Assembly (NCBI RefSeq): GCF_007993865.1
Contig: NZ_VIUH01000006.1
Coordinates: 62,001-126,000 of the forward strand
From: Pseudomonas sp. SJZ079
GTDB taxonomy: Bacteria > Pseudomonadota > Gammaproteobacteria > Pseudomonadales > Pseudomonadaceae
Reading direction: 5' to 3'
Length of the DNA: 64,000 nt
The translations under genes were made by a program, and so were the position numbers. The notes beneath the pieces are model-generated. The model was not told the origin of the DNA and did not search any database. It saw only the letters and a program-made list of their open reading frames with translations. This document shows positions 26,433 through 36,911 of the stretch, in pieces. Within the stretch, counting starts at the first letter, position 1, and every line of letters begins with the position of its first letter.

Positions 26433-27338
26433 GCGGGCGGGTAACTGAAGCGCGCCCTTGTGCGCTTCCTCGGCAAACATCTCGGCGGTACGCAGGCCGG
26501 CGGCGGTCATGATGTCGAGGTTGCCGGCGGATTTCGGCAGGTAGTCGCCGAGGCCTTCCACCTCGATGAAGATCGACACCTTGTTGCCGTCGAAAATCGG
26601 CCCATTGATCAGCTTGTAGCCCGGCACGTAGCGCTGCACCTCCTTGACCATATGCAGCACCGAGGCGCGGATCTCGTCCTGGTCCGGCTCGCCCTCGGTC
26701 AGGCAGTGGATGGTGTCGCGCATCATCAGCGGCGGCTCGGCCGGGTTGATCACGATGATCGCCTTGCCGCGCTTGGCGCCGCCGATCTGCTCCACCGCAC
26801 CGGCGGTGGTGCGGGTGAACTCGTCGATATTCTGCCGAGTGCCCGGGCCCACCGAACCGGAGGATACGGTGGCGACTATCTCGCCGTAGCTGACCGGCTG
26901 TACCCGCGACACGGCGGCGACCATGGGGATGGTGGCCTGACCGCCGCAGGTGACCATGTTGACGTTCATCGCCAGGCTGGCGGCGTGCTGCTTGAGGTTC
27001 ACCGGCGGTACGCAGAAGGGGCCGATGGCCGCCGGGGTGAGGTCGATCATGATCACCCCCAGCTCGTTGAGCTTGCGGCTGTTCTCGGCGTGCACATAGG
27101 CCGAGGTGGCGTCGAAGGCGATGCGAATGTCGTCGTCCAGCACGTGCGGCAGCAAGCCATCGACGCCCGCTGCGGTGGTCTTCAGGCCGAATTCGCGGGC
27201 GCGCTTGAGGCCCTCTGATTCGGGGTCGACGCCGACCATCCACACCGGTTCGATCCACTCGGAACGGCGCATCTTCATCAACAGGTCGGTGCCGATATTG
27301 CCCGGCCCGATGATTACCGCTTTGAGTTTCTTGCTCAT
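26430..27338 (-). CDS. hsaG: acylating acetaldehyde/propionaldehyde dehydrogenase
   Basis: This 302-residue enzyme oxidises the aldehyde released by the aldolase to acyl-CoA with NAD and CoA. The Rossmann loop [11 protein letters not shown] is at 9-19 and the catalytic Cys131 lies in [12 protein letters not shown]. It is the BphJ/DmpF-type short enzyme that pairs with HsaF. The ATG at 27338 is preferred over 27344 because GAGGA sits at correct spacing; the upstream ATG would be only one base from it. In ring A steroid breakdown the product is propionyl-CoA. Confidence 0.92.
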   Translation of the reverse strand: MSKKLKAVIIGPGNIGTDLLMKMRRSEWIEPVWMVGVDPESEGLKRAREFGLKTTAAGVDGLLPHVLDDDIRIAFDATSAYVHAENSRKLNELGVIMIDLTPAAIGPFCVPPVNLKQHAASLAMNVNMVTCGGQATIPMVAAVSRVQPVSYGEIVATVSSGSVGPGTRQNIDEFTRTTAGAVEQIGGAKRGKAIIVINPAEPPLMMRDTIHCLTEGEPDQDEIRASVLHMVKEVQRYVPGYKLINGPIFDGNKVSIFIEVEGLGDYLPKSAGNLDIMTAAGLRTAEMFAEEAHKGALQLPAR

Positions 27339-27340
27339 GG

Positions 27341-28150
27341 TCATTCCTCGAAGGACACCCGGGCGCTGCCCAGGCCGTCGATGGTCAGGGAAAAATGGTC
27401 GCCGACGCTTACCGGTTCCAGCGGCACCAGCGAACCGGAGAGGATGATTTCCCCGGCCTTGAACGGAATGCCGAAGGCGCCGAGGGTGTTGGCCAGCCAG
27501 GCCACGGCGGTCAGCGGGTTGCCTTGCACGGCGGAGCCGAGGCCCTCGCTGAGCGGCTGACCATTCTTGAACACCTGCATGCGCAGGTTGGGCAGGTCCA
27601 GCTGGCGCGGATCGAGGCGCTGCTCGCCGAGCACGAATACGCCGCAGGAGGCGTTGTCCGCCACGGTGTCCTGGATGCGGATGCGCCAGTCCTGGATGCG
27701 CGAATCGACTATTTCGAAACAGGGCATCACGCATTCGCTGGCGCCCAGCACGTCCTGCTCGCTGATACCCGGGCCGACCAGGTCGCGCTTGAGCAGGAAG
27801 GCGATCTCGCCCTCGGCGCGCGGCTGGATCAGTTTGTTGGCGGAAAGCGAGATGCACGCGCCCTCGGCGAAGTGCATCTGCCGGGTGAGGAAGCCGAAGT
27901 CCGGCCGGTGCACGTCGAGCATCTGCTGCACCGCCTTGGAGGTGACGCCGATCTTCTTGCCGACTATGGCGTCGCCGGCCGCCACCCGCCGTTCCACCAC
28001 CTGCAGGGAGATGTGGTAGGCGTCCTCGATGCTGATCTGCGGCCAGCGCGTGGTCAGCGGCGGCACGCACTGGCCCTGGCTCAGGGCCTGATACAGCTCG
28101 GCGGCGTACTGCTTGCGCAGCAGCTGTTGCAGGGCGAGGTCGTTGCTCAT
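27341..28150 (-). CDS. hsaE: 2-hydroxypenta/hexa-2,4-dienoate hydratase
   Basis: The 269-residue product is a member of the fumarylacetoacetate-hydrolase-like hydratases (MhpD/BphH type), with [30 protein letters not shown] and [16 protein letters not shown] segments. It adds water to the dienoate made by HsaD, giving 4-hydroxy-2-oxohexanoate. ATG at 28150 overlaps the hsaD stop by four bases. It is the second gene of the operon controlled by box 10. Confidence 0.92.
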   Translation of the reverse strand: MSNDLALQQLLRKQYAAELYQALSQGQCVPPLTTRWPQISIEDAYHISLQVVERRVAAGDAIVGKKIGVTSKAVQQMLDVHRPDFGFLTRQMHFAEGACISLSANKLIQPRAEGEIAFLLKRDLVGPGISEQDVLGASECVMPCFEIVDSRIQDWRIRIQDTVADNASCGVFVLGEQRLDPRQLDLPNLRMQVFKNGQPLSEGLGSAVQGNPLTAVAWLANTLGAFGIPFKAGEIILSGSLVPLEPVSVGDHFSLTIDGLGSARVSFEE

Positions 28151-28992
28151 GACCGCCCCTCCGCGAGAAAGTCCAGGCACTGGCGATTGAACAGCTCACG
28201 GTGCTCGACCATCACCCAGTGCCCGCATTCGCTGAGCATGACGAAGCGGATATTGCGGCAGGCCTCAAGCATGGTTTGCGCGCCGGAGGCCGGGCAGAAC
28301 TTGTCGTTGATCCCCCAGAAACCGAGGATCGGGCACTGCAGCTCGCCCAGGCGACTGGCCAGGTTCGGCACCTGCATGCTCGACAGCACGCAGCGCGGCT
28401 GCTGCTGTACCACCGCGACCCGCTCGGCCACGGTCTCATCACTGATCAGCGCCGGGTCGAACAGTTGCAAGCTGAGCAGGCGGCGCATGCCCGCCGCATC
28501 GTTCAGCTCACCGGCGGCGAAGGCCGCGCCCATCTGCTGGATGCCTTCCATCTGCAGGTAGTACTGCTCTTTTTCCATCAAGCCGCCTGGCGCCATCAGC
28601 ACCAGCTTGGCGACCCGCTGCGGCTGGTCCAGCGCCAGTTTGAGGGCGATGGCACCACCCAGGGAGTTACCCACCAGCACACAGCGCTGGATATCCAGGG
28701 CATCGAGCAGGCCGACCAGGGCGGCGACGAAGAAGTCCAGGCTGTAGGTGGTTTCGGGCTTGTCCGAGACGCCATAGCCCGGCAGATCTGGGACTATCAC
28801 CCGGTAGCCGGCGGCGGCGAACTGCGGGTAGTTCTGCTTGAAGTTGCTGTGGCCGCTGGCGCCGGGGCCGCTGCCGTGGATAAACACCACCGGCTCGCCC
28901 TGCCCGGCCCCTTGCTCAGATTCGAGCTCGACATAGTGCAGCCTGAGTCCATCGTTCAGCGTGACGAAATGCCCTTGCGGTCTAGCGCCCAT
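28147..28992 (-). CDS. hsaD: meta-cleavage product (4,9-DSHA) hydrolase
   Basis: HsaD is a serine hydrolase of the alpha/beta fold that cleaves the ring-opened steroid 4,9-DSHA into the ring A dienoate and the C/D-ring acid. The 281-residue product has HGSGPGASG at 39-47, the nucleophile motif GNSLGG with Ser110, Asp230 and His258. GAGGAGGA precedes the ATG at 28992; an upstream start at 29037 lacks such a site. It leads the hsaD-E-G-F operon 58 bp after box 10. The related BphD and MhpC act on aromatic substrates, but the steroid context makes HsaD the better name. Confidence 0.9.
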   Translation of the reverse strand: MGARPQGHFVTLNDGLRLHYVELESEQGAGQGEPVVFIHGSGPGASGHSNFKQNYPQFAAAGYRVIVPDLPGYGVSDKPETTYSLDFFVAALVGLLDALDIQRCVLVGNSLGGAIALKLALDQPQRVAKLVLMAPGGLMEKEQYYLQMEGIQQMGAAFAAGELNDAAGMRRLLSLQLFDPALISDETVAERVAVVQQQPRCVLSSMQVPNLASRLGELQCPILGFWGINDKFCPASGAQTMLEACRNIRFVMLSECGHWVMVEHRELFNRQCLDFLAEGRS

Positions 28993-29050
28993 GGGGTCCT
29001 CCTCGGGTTCACGGTTTGCCGGATTATTCCCAGCCACCCGCGGCGCAACA

Positions 29051-29066
29051 TCGTCCGAGAGGACTA
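29051..29066 (-). promoter_or_regulatory. palindromic box 10 (hsaD-E-G-F operon)
   Basis: On the minus strand TAGTCCTCTCGGACGA is a full consensus match, 58 bp before hsaD. A GAATAATCC stretch about 21 bp further could be the -10 region. Confidence 0.85.
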
Positions 29067-29083
29067 CAGCCCGATCGCGGGCC

Positions 29084-29262
29084 TGTAGGGTGGGTTAGGC
29101 GCACGCTGCCGATAGCGATCAACCCGCAAAATCCGTTGCGCCGTAACCCACCATCGGGCAACGCAATCCAGATTCGAGGCGAGGCGCCTGGTGGGTTACG
29201 CGGCGCGCCACGATAACGCTGTCTGATCGTTCGGAGGTTGGCGCCGCTAACCCACCCTACAG
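29084..29262. repeat. 179-bp extragenic palindromic repeat (GGGTGGGTTAGGCG family)
   Basis: Starts TGTAGGGTGGGTTAGGCGCA, has internal GCGCCGTAACCCACCAT and GGTGGGTTACGCGGCGCGCC, and ends CTAACCCACCCTACA. Second copy of the element at 25001. Confidence 0.8.
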
Positions 29263-29292
29263 CTAGCCGGCATTTCAGGATTGACACCTCAC

Positions 29293-29308
29293 TAGTCCCA
29301 TCGGACGT
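29293..29308 (+). promoter_or_regulatory. palindromic box 11 (SDR-SRPBCC pair)
   Basis: TAGTCCCATCGGACGT matches the consensus except for the last base. It lies 61 bp before the SDR start; CCTAGGCT about 20 bp downstream may be the -10 region. Confidence 0.8.
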
Positions 29309-29369
29309 AGGCGCCTGCGCCACGGCGTCCTAGGCTCGGGCCTATTCGAAATAGAGGAGCGAGGCCGAG

Positions 29370-30143
29370 ATGCACGACCCGATGGATTTTCGCGGCAAGG
29401 TGGTACTGGTGACCGGTGGCGGCAAGGGCGTCGGCCGCGGCATCAGCCGGCGCTTTCTCGAGTGCGGCGCCGAGGTGGTGATCTGCGGGCGCCAGGCGCC
29501 CTCGCAGCTGCCCGAACACGACGACCGTCAGGCGCTGTTCCTGCCCTGTGACCTGCGCGACTGGGAGCAGGCGGTGGGTCTGATCGAGGCCATAGTCGAA
29601 CGCTACGGCCGCCTCGATGTGCTGATCAACAACGCCGGCGGTGCACCCAATGCAGACGCCGCCACGGCCTCGCCGCGCTTCTCCGAGGCGATCATCCGCC
29701 TCAACCTGCTGGCACCGTTGAACCTCTGCCAACTGGCCAACCGGGTGATGCAGACACAGGCCGAAGGCGGTGCGATCATCAACATCTGCAGCGTCAGCGC
29801 CACCCGCCCCTCCCCCGGCACCGCCGCTTATGGCGCGGCCAAGGCCGGGCTGCTCAACCTAACCCGCTCGCTGGCGGTAGAGTGGGCACCCAGGGTGCGG
29901 GTCAACGCGGTGACCGCCGGGCTGATCCGCACCGAGCAGGCCGAACTGCATTATGGCGATGCCGCCGGCCTGGCCCGGGTGGCCGCGACCATCCCGCTGC
30001 AACGCCTGGCCGAGCCGGAGGAGATCGGCGACAGCTGCCTGTACCTGGCGTCACCTTTGGCCCGCTACGTCAGCGGCGCCGATATCGGCGTGCATGGCGG
30101 CGGCGAACGCCCGGCCTTTCTCGACGCCGCCCAAGCCCATTGA
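29370..30143 (+). CDS. short-chain dehydrogenase/reductase
   Basis: This 257-residue SDR has TGGGKGVGRG near residue 16, NNAG, a Ser 13 residues before the active Tyr, and YGAAK. It starts at the ATG at 29370 behind GAGGAGCGAGG. The SRPBCC gene follows after 11 bp, so the two form an operon under box 11. It probably acts as a hydroxysteroid or hydroxyacyl-CoA dehydrogenase; the sequence does not say which position it oxidises. Confidence 0.85.
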   Translation: MHDPMDFRGKVVLVTGGGKGVGRGISRRFLECGAEVVICGRQAPSQLPEHDDRQALFLPCDLRDWEQAVGLIEAIVERYGRLDVLINNAGGAPNADAATASPRFSEAIIRLNLLAPLNLCQLANRVMQTQAEGGAIINICSVSATRPSPGTAAYGAAKAGLLNLTRSLAVEWAPRVRVNAVTAGLIRTEQAELHYGDAAGLARVAATIPLQRLAEPEEIGDSCLYLASPLARYVSGADIGVHGGGERPAFLDAAQAH

Positions 30144-30154
30144 ACGAGGTGTCT

Positions 30155-30649
30155 ATGCCCGATGCACATGCCAGCCACAGCCTGCTGATCGACCTGCCCA
30201 GCGAGCAGGTGTGGGGCCGACTGCGCGACCTGACCCTGGCCCCGCACTATGTGCCGGACCTGACCGGCTGCCAGTTGCATCCCGGCCCCCAGCAGGGTCT
30301 GGGCGCCAGCCGCCGGGTCTTCCAGAAGAACGGCCACTGGCTGGATGAGACGGTGGAGGAATGGCACGAGGGTGAGGGTTTTCTGATCCGCCTGCACCGC
30401 GGTGCCAAGGGCGCGCCGCCGCCCTTTCGCCAGGCCTGGTTCCGCTATGCCATCGCCCCGCACGGTGCGCGCACGCGCTTCACCGCCAGCCTGATCTACC
30501 GCCCGGCCGGCGGGCCGTTCGGCCGGCTGCTGGACCGTCTGTTTTTGAGGCGCGCGCTGAACAAGGTGGTGGCGCAGATCGCCGTCAATCTCAAGGCCTT
30601 CTACGAGACCGGCGAGACGCGCAACCCGGCCTTCGTCCGCGGCGCCTAG
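30155..30649 (+). CDS. SRPBCC family protein
   Basis: The 164-residue product begins with the usual SRPBCC strand-helix pattern (SHSLLIDLPSEQVWGRLRDL, residues 7-26) and ends in a long helix (LFLRRALNKVVAQIAVNLKA). Such proteins bind hydrophobic ligands. It is co-transcribed with the SDR before it, 11 bp away, and is the second SRPBCC protein tied to a palindromic box in this window (the other is at 3800). Enzymatic activity is unknown. Confidence 0.7.
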   Translation: MPDAHASHSLLIDLPSEQVWGRLRDLTLAPHYVPDLTGCQLHPGPQQGLGASRRVFQKNGHWLDETVEEWHEGEGFLIRLHRGAKGAPPPFRQAWFRYAIAPHGARTRFTASLIYRPAGGPFGRLLDRLFLRRALNKVVAQIAVNLKAFYETGETRNPAFVRGA

Positions 30650-30790
30650 CAGGCCGTTGAAAAATGTAGGCGAGGCAGCCGAGACAAGGCAAAAAGAGAC
30701 GAGGAAGCGGAATTTACGAGTTGTAAATGAGCATTCCGAGCCTGTTTTTAACACCGTATCGGCAACGTAGGTAGTTTTTCAGCGGCCTGC
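30649..30790. repeat. palindromic repeat, copy B (GCATT core family)
   Basis: Ends GCAGGCCGTTGAAAAA and TTTTTCAGCGGCCTGC face each other; the core GGAAGCGGAATTTACGAGTT then GTAAATGAGCATTCCGAGCC matches copy A. It separates the convergent SRPBCC and sufR genes and may also act as a terminator. Confidence 0.8.
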
Positions 30791-30819
30791 TAGGGCGCGC
30801 CGCCCTTGGAGCGCGTGGC

Positions 30820-31488
30820 TCAGGGCGTGTTCGGCTGCGCCAGGATGCGGTAGCTGCAACGGCGGTCGCCGGCGAGGAAATGCTCGACCCGCTCGACCCT
30901 GACCGCCTCGCCCAGCAGCTCGCGAAACAGCCTCAACTCGCCGCCGCACAGCTGCGAGCAATGGTGCGCGGCCTGGGCGATGGCGCAGTGGTTTTCCACC
31001 AGTTCGAGCGTGCCATCCTCGGCTACTCGGCACTCGGCCATAAAGCCCTCGGCGCAGCGGAGCCGTGCCAGGGCGGCGACCCGCTGCTCGATCGGACTAT
31101 CCTGGGCCGGCATCTGCGCACGATAGGCGGCCAGCTTCCGATCGGTCCAGCCATCGGCGAGGCGCTGCAGGCCCTCCTCGCCGAAGCTGCTCTGCACCAC
31201 TTGGAGGAAGTCGACCGCCAGCGCCCCGTGGCGATCCGGGAAGCGTTCAGCCGCCTTGGCCGTCAGCCGCCAGATGCGCGCCGGCCGGCCGATCCGCCGC
31301 GCCTCGTCGCTGAACTCGACCAGGCCCTCGCCCCGCAGCACCGACAGCTGCTGACGCACGGCCATGCCGCTGACGCCCAGCCGCTGCGCCAGCCCCGCGG
31401 TGGCCTGGGGGCCGTCCCGCTTGAGCAGGAAGAGTACCCGCTCGCGGCCGGAGCCGGGCACCTCGGACTGCTGACTGGTCATGCGCAT
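30820..31488 (-). CDS. sufR: SufR-type iron-sulfur regulator of the suf locus
   Basis: The 222-residue product has an N-terminal winged helix-turn-helix (about 15-75, with LAQRLGVSGMAVRQQLSVLR) and a C-terminal Cys set typical of SufR: Cys168, Cys181 and Cys211 (spacings 12 and 29). Mycobacterial SufR uses a very similar set to hold a [4Fe-4S] cluster that reports iron-sulfur status. The ATG at 31488 is preferred to 31506 because AAAGGG sits eight bases before it and the upstream ATG almost touches the box at 31508. It is divergent from the Rieske and suf genes and probably represses them and itself. Confidence 0.82.
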   Translation of the reverse strand: MRMTSQQSEVPGSGRERVLFLLKRDGPQATAGLAQRLGVSGMAVRQQLSVLRGEGLVEFSDEARRIGRPARIWRLTAKAAERFPDRHGALAVDFLQVVQSSFGEEGLQRLADGWTDRKLAAYRAQMPAQDSPIEQRVAALARLRCAEGFMAECRVAEDGTLELVENHCAIAQAAHHCSQLCGGELRLFRELLGEAVRVERVEHFLAGDRRCSYRILAQPNTP

Positions 31489-31506
31489 CGACGCGGCCCT
31501 TTGCAT

Positions 31507-31520
31507 ACTTTGTAAAGTCG
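31507..31520 (-). promoter_or_regulatory. putative SufR box 1
   Basis: On the minus strand GACTTTACAAAGT is an inverted repeat (ACTTT / AAAGT, two-base gap). The same box, GACTTTATAAAG, is found before sufB at 31967. It lies 20-30 bp before the chosen sufR start, a position suited to repression. Confidence 0.65.
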
Positions 31521-31602
31521 ATTATTGATAATCTAGGAACAATCGTCTAGCAGAGGTTGCGGCGCCCCGCTCGGCACGGCGCCCGCAGCCGGGAGTGAGG
31601 CC

Positions 31603-31920
31603 ATGAGCGACTTTATCAAGGTCGCCCGGCGGGGCGAGATCGCCCCAGGCACGGGCAGGACGGTGGATGTCGCCGGCACCCCCGTCGCGCTGTTCAACGT
31701 TGACGGCCAGTACTTCGCCATCCACAACAGCTGCCCCCACGAGGACGGCCCCCTGGGCGACGGCAGCCTCTGCGGCGCCGTGGTGACCTGCCCGATACAC
31801 GCCTACGAATTCGACGTGACCAGCGGCGAGTGCCTCACCGAGCCGGTCTACCGGGTCGAGCGCTTCGAAGTGCGCCTGGACGGCGACGACATCCTGGTGC
31901 GGGAAACGGCCGAGGCCTAA
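31603..31920 (+). CDS. Rieske [2Fe-2S] ferredoxin
   Basis: The 105-residue protein is a stand-alone Rieske ferredoxin: Cys44-x-His46 and Cys63-x2-His66 bind the cluster, and the fold length fits the NirD/BphA3 group. It lies between sufR and sufB and is transcribed with the suf direction. It may be an electron carrier for cluster assembly or for an oxygenase such as KshA, though KshA normally takes electrons from the flavin/plant-type-ferredoxin reductase KshB. The neighbouring suf genes favour a role linked to cluster assembly. Confidence 0.88.
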   Translation: MSDFIKVARRGEIAPGTGRTVDVAGTPVALFNVDGQYFAIHNSCPHEDGPLGDGSLCGAVVTCPIHAYEFDVTSGECLTEPVYRVERFEVRLDGDDILVRETAEA

Positions 31921-31966
31921 GCCGAGACAGGCAACCAGTCCAACTCATTGAATTACTGATTAAAAT

Positions 31967-31979
31967 GACTTTATAAAGA
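31967..31979 (+). promoter_or_regulatory. putative SufR box 2
   Basis: GACTTTATAAAGA repeats box 1 (11 of 12 core bases, the same orientation relative to its gene). It sits just upstream of a promoter-like pair (TTGCT at 31986, TATAGT at 32007) in front of sufB. Confidence 0.65.
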
Positions 31980-31984
31980 ACAGG

Positions 31985-32012
31985 CTTGCTAAACCTGGGA
32001 ATGGAGTATAGT
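31985..32012 (+). promoter_or_regulatory. putative sigma70 promoter of sufB-C-D-S-U
   Basis: CTTGCT (31985-31990) and TATAGT (32007-32012) are spaced by 16 bases. This is the best promoter-like pair in the gap between the Rieske gene and sufB. Confidence 0.5.
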
Positions 32013-32122
32013 GAGAACTGGCGAGTCGGCCGACGAGAAGGCGCTCATCCGCCCCCCCTGAGAGCTGGGTGAAACCTAGGTGAGTCCCGTCGTGCATGGC
32101 CTGCCCGCAGCAGGAGGAAGCG

Positions 32123-33571
<1,449 letters not shown>

Positions 33572-33586
33572 AGCCGGAGGTGAAGC

Positions 33587-34345
33587 ATGCTGGAGATCGA
33601 CAAGCTGCACGCCAGCGTCGAAGGCCACGAGATACTGCGCGGTATCAGCCTGCGGGTCGAAGCCGGCGAGGTGCACGCGATCATGGGGCCGAACGGCTCG
33701 GGCAAGAGCACCCTGGCCCGGGTGCTGGCCGGTGACGAGAGCTACGCGGTCAGCGGCGAGGTGCGCTACCAGGGCGAGGATCTGCTGGCCATGGCGGCGG
33801 AAGATCGGGCGGTCGCCGGGGTCTTCCTGGCGTTCCAGTACCCGGTGGAGATCCCCGGCGTCGGCAACCTCTACTTCCTGCGCACCGCCCTCAACGCCCT
33901 GCGCCGCCAGCGCGGACTGGAAGAACTCGACGCCATGGACTTCCTGGCCTTGGCCAAGGAACGCATGGCGCTGGTGGAAATGGACCCAAGCTTCCTCAAC
34001 CGCGCGGTCAACGAGGGCTTCTCCGGCGGCGAGAAGAAACGCAACGAGATCTTCCAGATGGCGATGCTGGAGCCGCAGCTGGCGATTCTCGACGAAACCG
34101 ATTCTGGCCTGGACATAGACGCGCTGCGCAGCGTCGCCGCCGGGGTCAACGCGCTGCGCCGCGCCGACCGCGCGCTGCTGATCATCACCCACTACCAGCG
34201 CCTGCTCGACTACATTGTTCCCGATCGGGTCCACGTCATGGCCAACGGCCGCATCGTCCAGTCCGGCGACAAGGCGCTGGCCGTCGAACTGGAAAAGCAC
34301 GGCTACGCGCACTTCGAACAGCCGGCGCCCGGAGCGACCTCATGA
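33587..34345 (+). CDS. sufC: Fe-S assembly ATPase SufC
   Basis: The 252-residue ABC-type ATPase has Walker A GPNGSGKST at 34-42, the SufC-type signature FSGGEKKRNEIFQM and Walker B LAILDETDSGLD. SufC drives conformational change of SufB-SufD. The TGA overlaps the ATG of sufD by four bases. Confidence 0.97.
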   Translation: MLEIDKLHASVEGHEILRGISLRVEAGEVHAIMGPNGSGKSTLARVLAGDESYAVSGEVRYQGEDLLAMAAEDRAVAGVFLAFQYPVEIPGVGNLYFLRTALNALRRQRGLEELDAMDFLALAKERMALVEMDPSFLNRAVNEGFSGGEKKRNEIFQMAMLEPQLAILDETDSGLDIDALRSVAAGVNALRRADRALLIITHYQRLLDYIVPDRVHVMANGRIVQSGDKALAVELEKHGYAHFEQPAPGATS

Positions 34346-35661
34346 ACGGCGCGGCGAGCACGGCCTTCCTCGCCCGCCTCGAGCCCAGGGACATTGCTGG
34401 TCAGCCCCTGCGGCTCGAGCAGCAGCGCCGCGCGGCCTGGCACTGGCTGGCCGAGCAGGGCTTTCCCACGGCCAAGGACGAGGCCTGGAAGTACACCCGC
34501 ATCGCGCCCATTCTGGAGACCCCCTTCCAGCCGGCCGGGCCGGGCAGTCGTCGGCACCTGACCGCCGCACGGCTGGCGGCGCTGGCCGGCGACTACGGCG
34601 GCCCGCGGCTGGTGTTCGTCAATGGCTACTTCGCCGCCGAGCTGTCGTCGCTCGAGCAGCTGCCTGCGGGCATCCGGGTCGACCCACTGGCGGCACTGGC
34701 GCTGGATGAGCGGCAGCGGCTCGAGCCGCTATTCGCCACGGCGCTCGATGCGCCGGCGCAGGCCTTCGCGGCGCTCAATAGCGCCCTCGCCGAGGACGGC
34801 GCCCTGGTGCAGATCGCCGCCCACGCCAGGGTCGAGCGGCCGCTGCAGCTGCTGTTCCTCAGCGACCCGGGTGCCACGCCCAAGGCGGCGCACCCGCGCC
34901 TCCGGGTGCTGGCCGGTGCCGACAGTCGCGCGAGCCTAGTCGAGAGCCATCTCGGCGTGGGCGCCGAGCGCTACCTGAGCAACGCCGTCACCCAGATCAG
35001 GCTTGAGGCCGGCGCGGAACTCGAGCATTACAAGCTGCAGAACGAGCGCCGCACGGCCTTCCATGTCGCCCTGCTCGACGTGCGCCAGGCCGAGGACAGC
35101 CGCTTCGTCGCGCACTCGCTGGCCCTCGGCGGCTTGCTGGCGCGGCAGGAGGTGCGGGTCAGGCTTGAGGGCCCGGGCGCCACCGTCAGCCTCAACGGCC
35201 TGTACCTGCCCCGGGGCCTGCAGCACCTGAACAACCAGACCTGCATCGAGCACCGCGCGCCACGTTGCACCAGCCGCGAACTGTACAAGGGGCTGATCGA
35301 GGGGCGCGGCCACGGCGTGTTCGACGGCCGCATCATAGTGCGTCCGGGGGCGCTCAAGAGCGATGCCCGGCAGACCAACAAGGTGCTGTTGCTGTCGGCG
35401 ACGGCGCAGAGCAACTCGCAGCCGCGCCTGGAGATTTTCGCCGACGACGTGCAATGCGCCCACGGCGCCGCCGTCGGCCAGCTGGACGAGCAGGCGATCT
35501 TCTACCTGCGCTCGCGGGGGCTGCCCCACGCGCAGGCGCGGGCCCTGCTCTGCTACGCCTTCGTCGACGAACTGCTGGCCGCCATCCCCCTGGAGCCGCT
35601 GCGCGCCCGCCTGCAGCGGCTGGTGCGGGCGCGCTTGCGCAGCCGGGAGCTGACGCCATGA
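34342..35661 (+). CDS. sufD: Fe-S assembly protein SufD
   Basis: SufD pairs with SufB on the SufC dimer and helps load iron. The 439-residue product has the family N-terminal segment (FPTAKDEAWKYTRIAPIL) and a C-terminal beta-helix with LNGLYLPRGLQHLNNQTCIEH and the SDARQTNKVLLLS motif. Start and stop overlap sufC and sufS by four bases each, showing tight translational coupling. Confidence 0.95.
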   Translation: MNGAASTAFLARLEPRDIAGQPLRLEQQRRAAWHWLAEQGFPTAKDEAWKYTRIAPILETPFQPAGPGSRRHLTAARLAALAGDYGGPRLVFVNGYFAAELSSLEQLPAGIRVDPLAALALDERQRLEPLFATALDAPAQAFAALNSALAEDGALVQIAAHARVERPLQLLFLSDPGATPKAAHPRLRVLAGADSRASLVESHLGVGAERYLSNAVTQIRLEAGAELEHYKLQNERRTAFHVALLDVRQAEDSRFVAHSLALGGLLARQEVRVRLEGPGATVSLNGLYLPRGLQHLNNQTCIEHRAPRCTSRELYKGLIEGRGHGVFDGRIIVRPGALKSDARQTNKVLLLSATAQSNSQPRLEIFADDVQCAHGAAVGQLDEQAIFYLRSRGLPHAQARALLCYAFVDELLAAIPLEPLRARLQRLVRARLRSRELTP

Positions 35662-36911
35662 GCGCTCTGCACAGCGAGCACCTGACGCCTGCGGCTTACG
35701 AGGTCGCGCGGGTGCGCCAGGCCTTCCCCATCCTCGCCCAGCGGATCTACGGCAAGCCGCTGGTCTACCTCGACAGCGCCGCCACCAGCCAGAAGCCGCA
35801 GGCGGTGATCGAGGCGATGTCGCGCTTCTTCCTCGAGGAGAACGCCAACGTGCACCGCGGCGTGCACTACCTCGCCGAACGCGCCACCCAGGCCTACGAG
35901 CAGGCACGGGCCAAGGTCCGACACTTCCTCAACGCCGAACAGGCCGAGGAGATCGTCTTCGTCCGCGGCACCACCGAGGCGGTCAATCTGGTGGCGCAGA
36001 CCTATGGCAAGAGCCAGCTCCAGGCCGGCGACGAGGTGCTGATCAGCGCCATGGAGCACCACTCCAACCTGGTGCCCTGGCAGATGCTCTGCGAGCAGAC
36101 CGGCGCCCGGCTGCGGGTGGCGCCGATCGACGACGTCGGCACCCTGCGGCTGGATGAACTGGAACGGCTGATCGGACCCAGGACCAAACTGGTAGCCGTC
36201 AGCCATGTGTCGAACGTGCTCGGCACCCTCAACCCGATCCGCCGCATCGTCGAGCTGGCCCACGCCCGGGGCGCGGCGGTGCTGGTCGACGGCGCCCAGG
36301 CGGTCCCGCACCTGCGGGTCGATGTACGCGCCCTGGGCTGCGACTTCTACGCCCTGTCGGGGCACAAGATGTACGGCCCCACCGGCATCGGCGTGCTCTA
36401 CGGCCGCCGCGAGCTGCTCGAGGCGATGCCGCCCTACCAGGGCGGCGGCGACATGATCCTCTCGGTCAGCTTCGCCAAGACCCTCTACGCCAAGCCGCCG
36501 CAGCGCTTCGAGGCGGGTACGCCGAACATGGCCGGGGCCATCGGCCTCGGTGCGGCCATCGACTTCCTCGGCGAGCTGGGGCTGGAGGCCATCGCCGCCC
36601 ACGAACAGGATGTGCTGGCCTACGCGCAGCAGGCGCTGGCGGCGGTGCCCGGCTTGCGCCTGATCGGCACCGCACAGGGCAAGGTCGGCGTGCTGTCCTT
36701 CGTCCTCGAGGGCATCCATCCCCACGATATCGGCACCATCCTCGACCGCGAAGGGATCGCCATCCGCACCGGCCACCACTGCGCCCAGCCGCTGATGCAG
36801 CGCTTCGGCGTCGCCGCCACGGCCCGCGCCTCCCTCGGCTGCTACAGCAGCGTGCAGGACATAGACGCGTTGCTGGCCGGCCTGGCCAGGGTGCGGGAGC
36901 TGTTCAAATGA
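35658..36911 (+). CDS. sufS: cysteine desulfurase SufS
   Basis: SufS takes sulfur from cysteine for cluster assembly. The 417-residue product binds PLP through Lys237 (ALSGHKMYGPTG) and has the persulfide Cys375 in the RTGHHCAQPLM segment. The order of motifs fits the type II desulfurases. Its sulfur acceptor here should be the SufU-like protein encoded next, since no SufE gene is present. Confidence 0.96.
   Translation: MSALHSEHLTPAAYEVARVRQAFPILAQRIYGKPLVYLDSAATSQKPQAVIEAMSRFFLEENANVHRGVHYLAERATQAYEQARAKVRHFLNAEQAEEIVFVRGTTEAVNLVAQTYGKSQLQAGDEVLISAMEHHSNLVPWQMLCEQTGARLRVAPIDDVGTLRLDELERLIGPRTKLVAVSHVSNVLGTLNPIRRIVELAHARGAAVLVDGAQAVPHLRVDVRALGCDFYALSGHKMYGPTGIGVLYGRRELLEAMPPYQGGGDMILSVSFAKTLYAKPPQRFEAGTPNMAGAIGLGAAIDFLGELGLEAIAAHEQDVLAYAQQALAAVPGLRLIGTAQGKVGVLSFVLEGIHPHDIGTILDREGIAIRTGHHCAQPLMQRFGVAATARASLGCYSSVQDIDALLAGLARVRELFK

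Noticed and set aside
28147..28992. Calling the hsaD-E-G-F genes an aromatic (biphenyl or phenol) meta-pathway
   Set aside because: No ring hydroxylase for aromatics is nearby, and the operon carries the same operator as kshA, hsaC and ipdAB.
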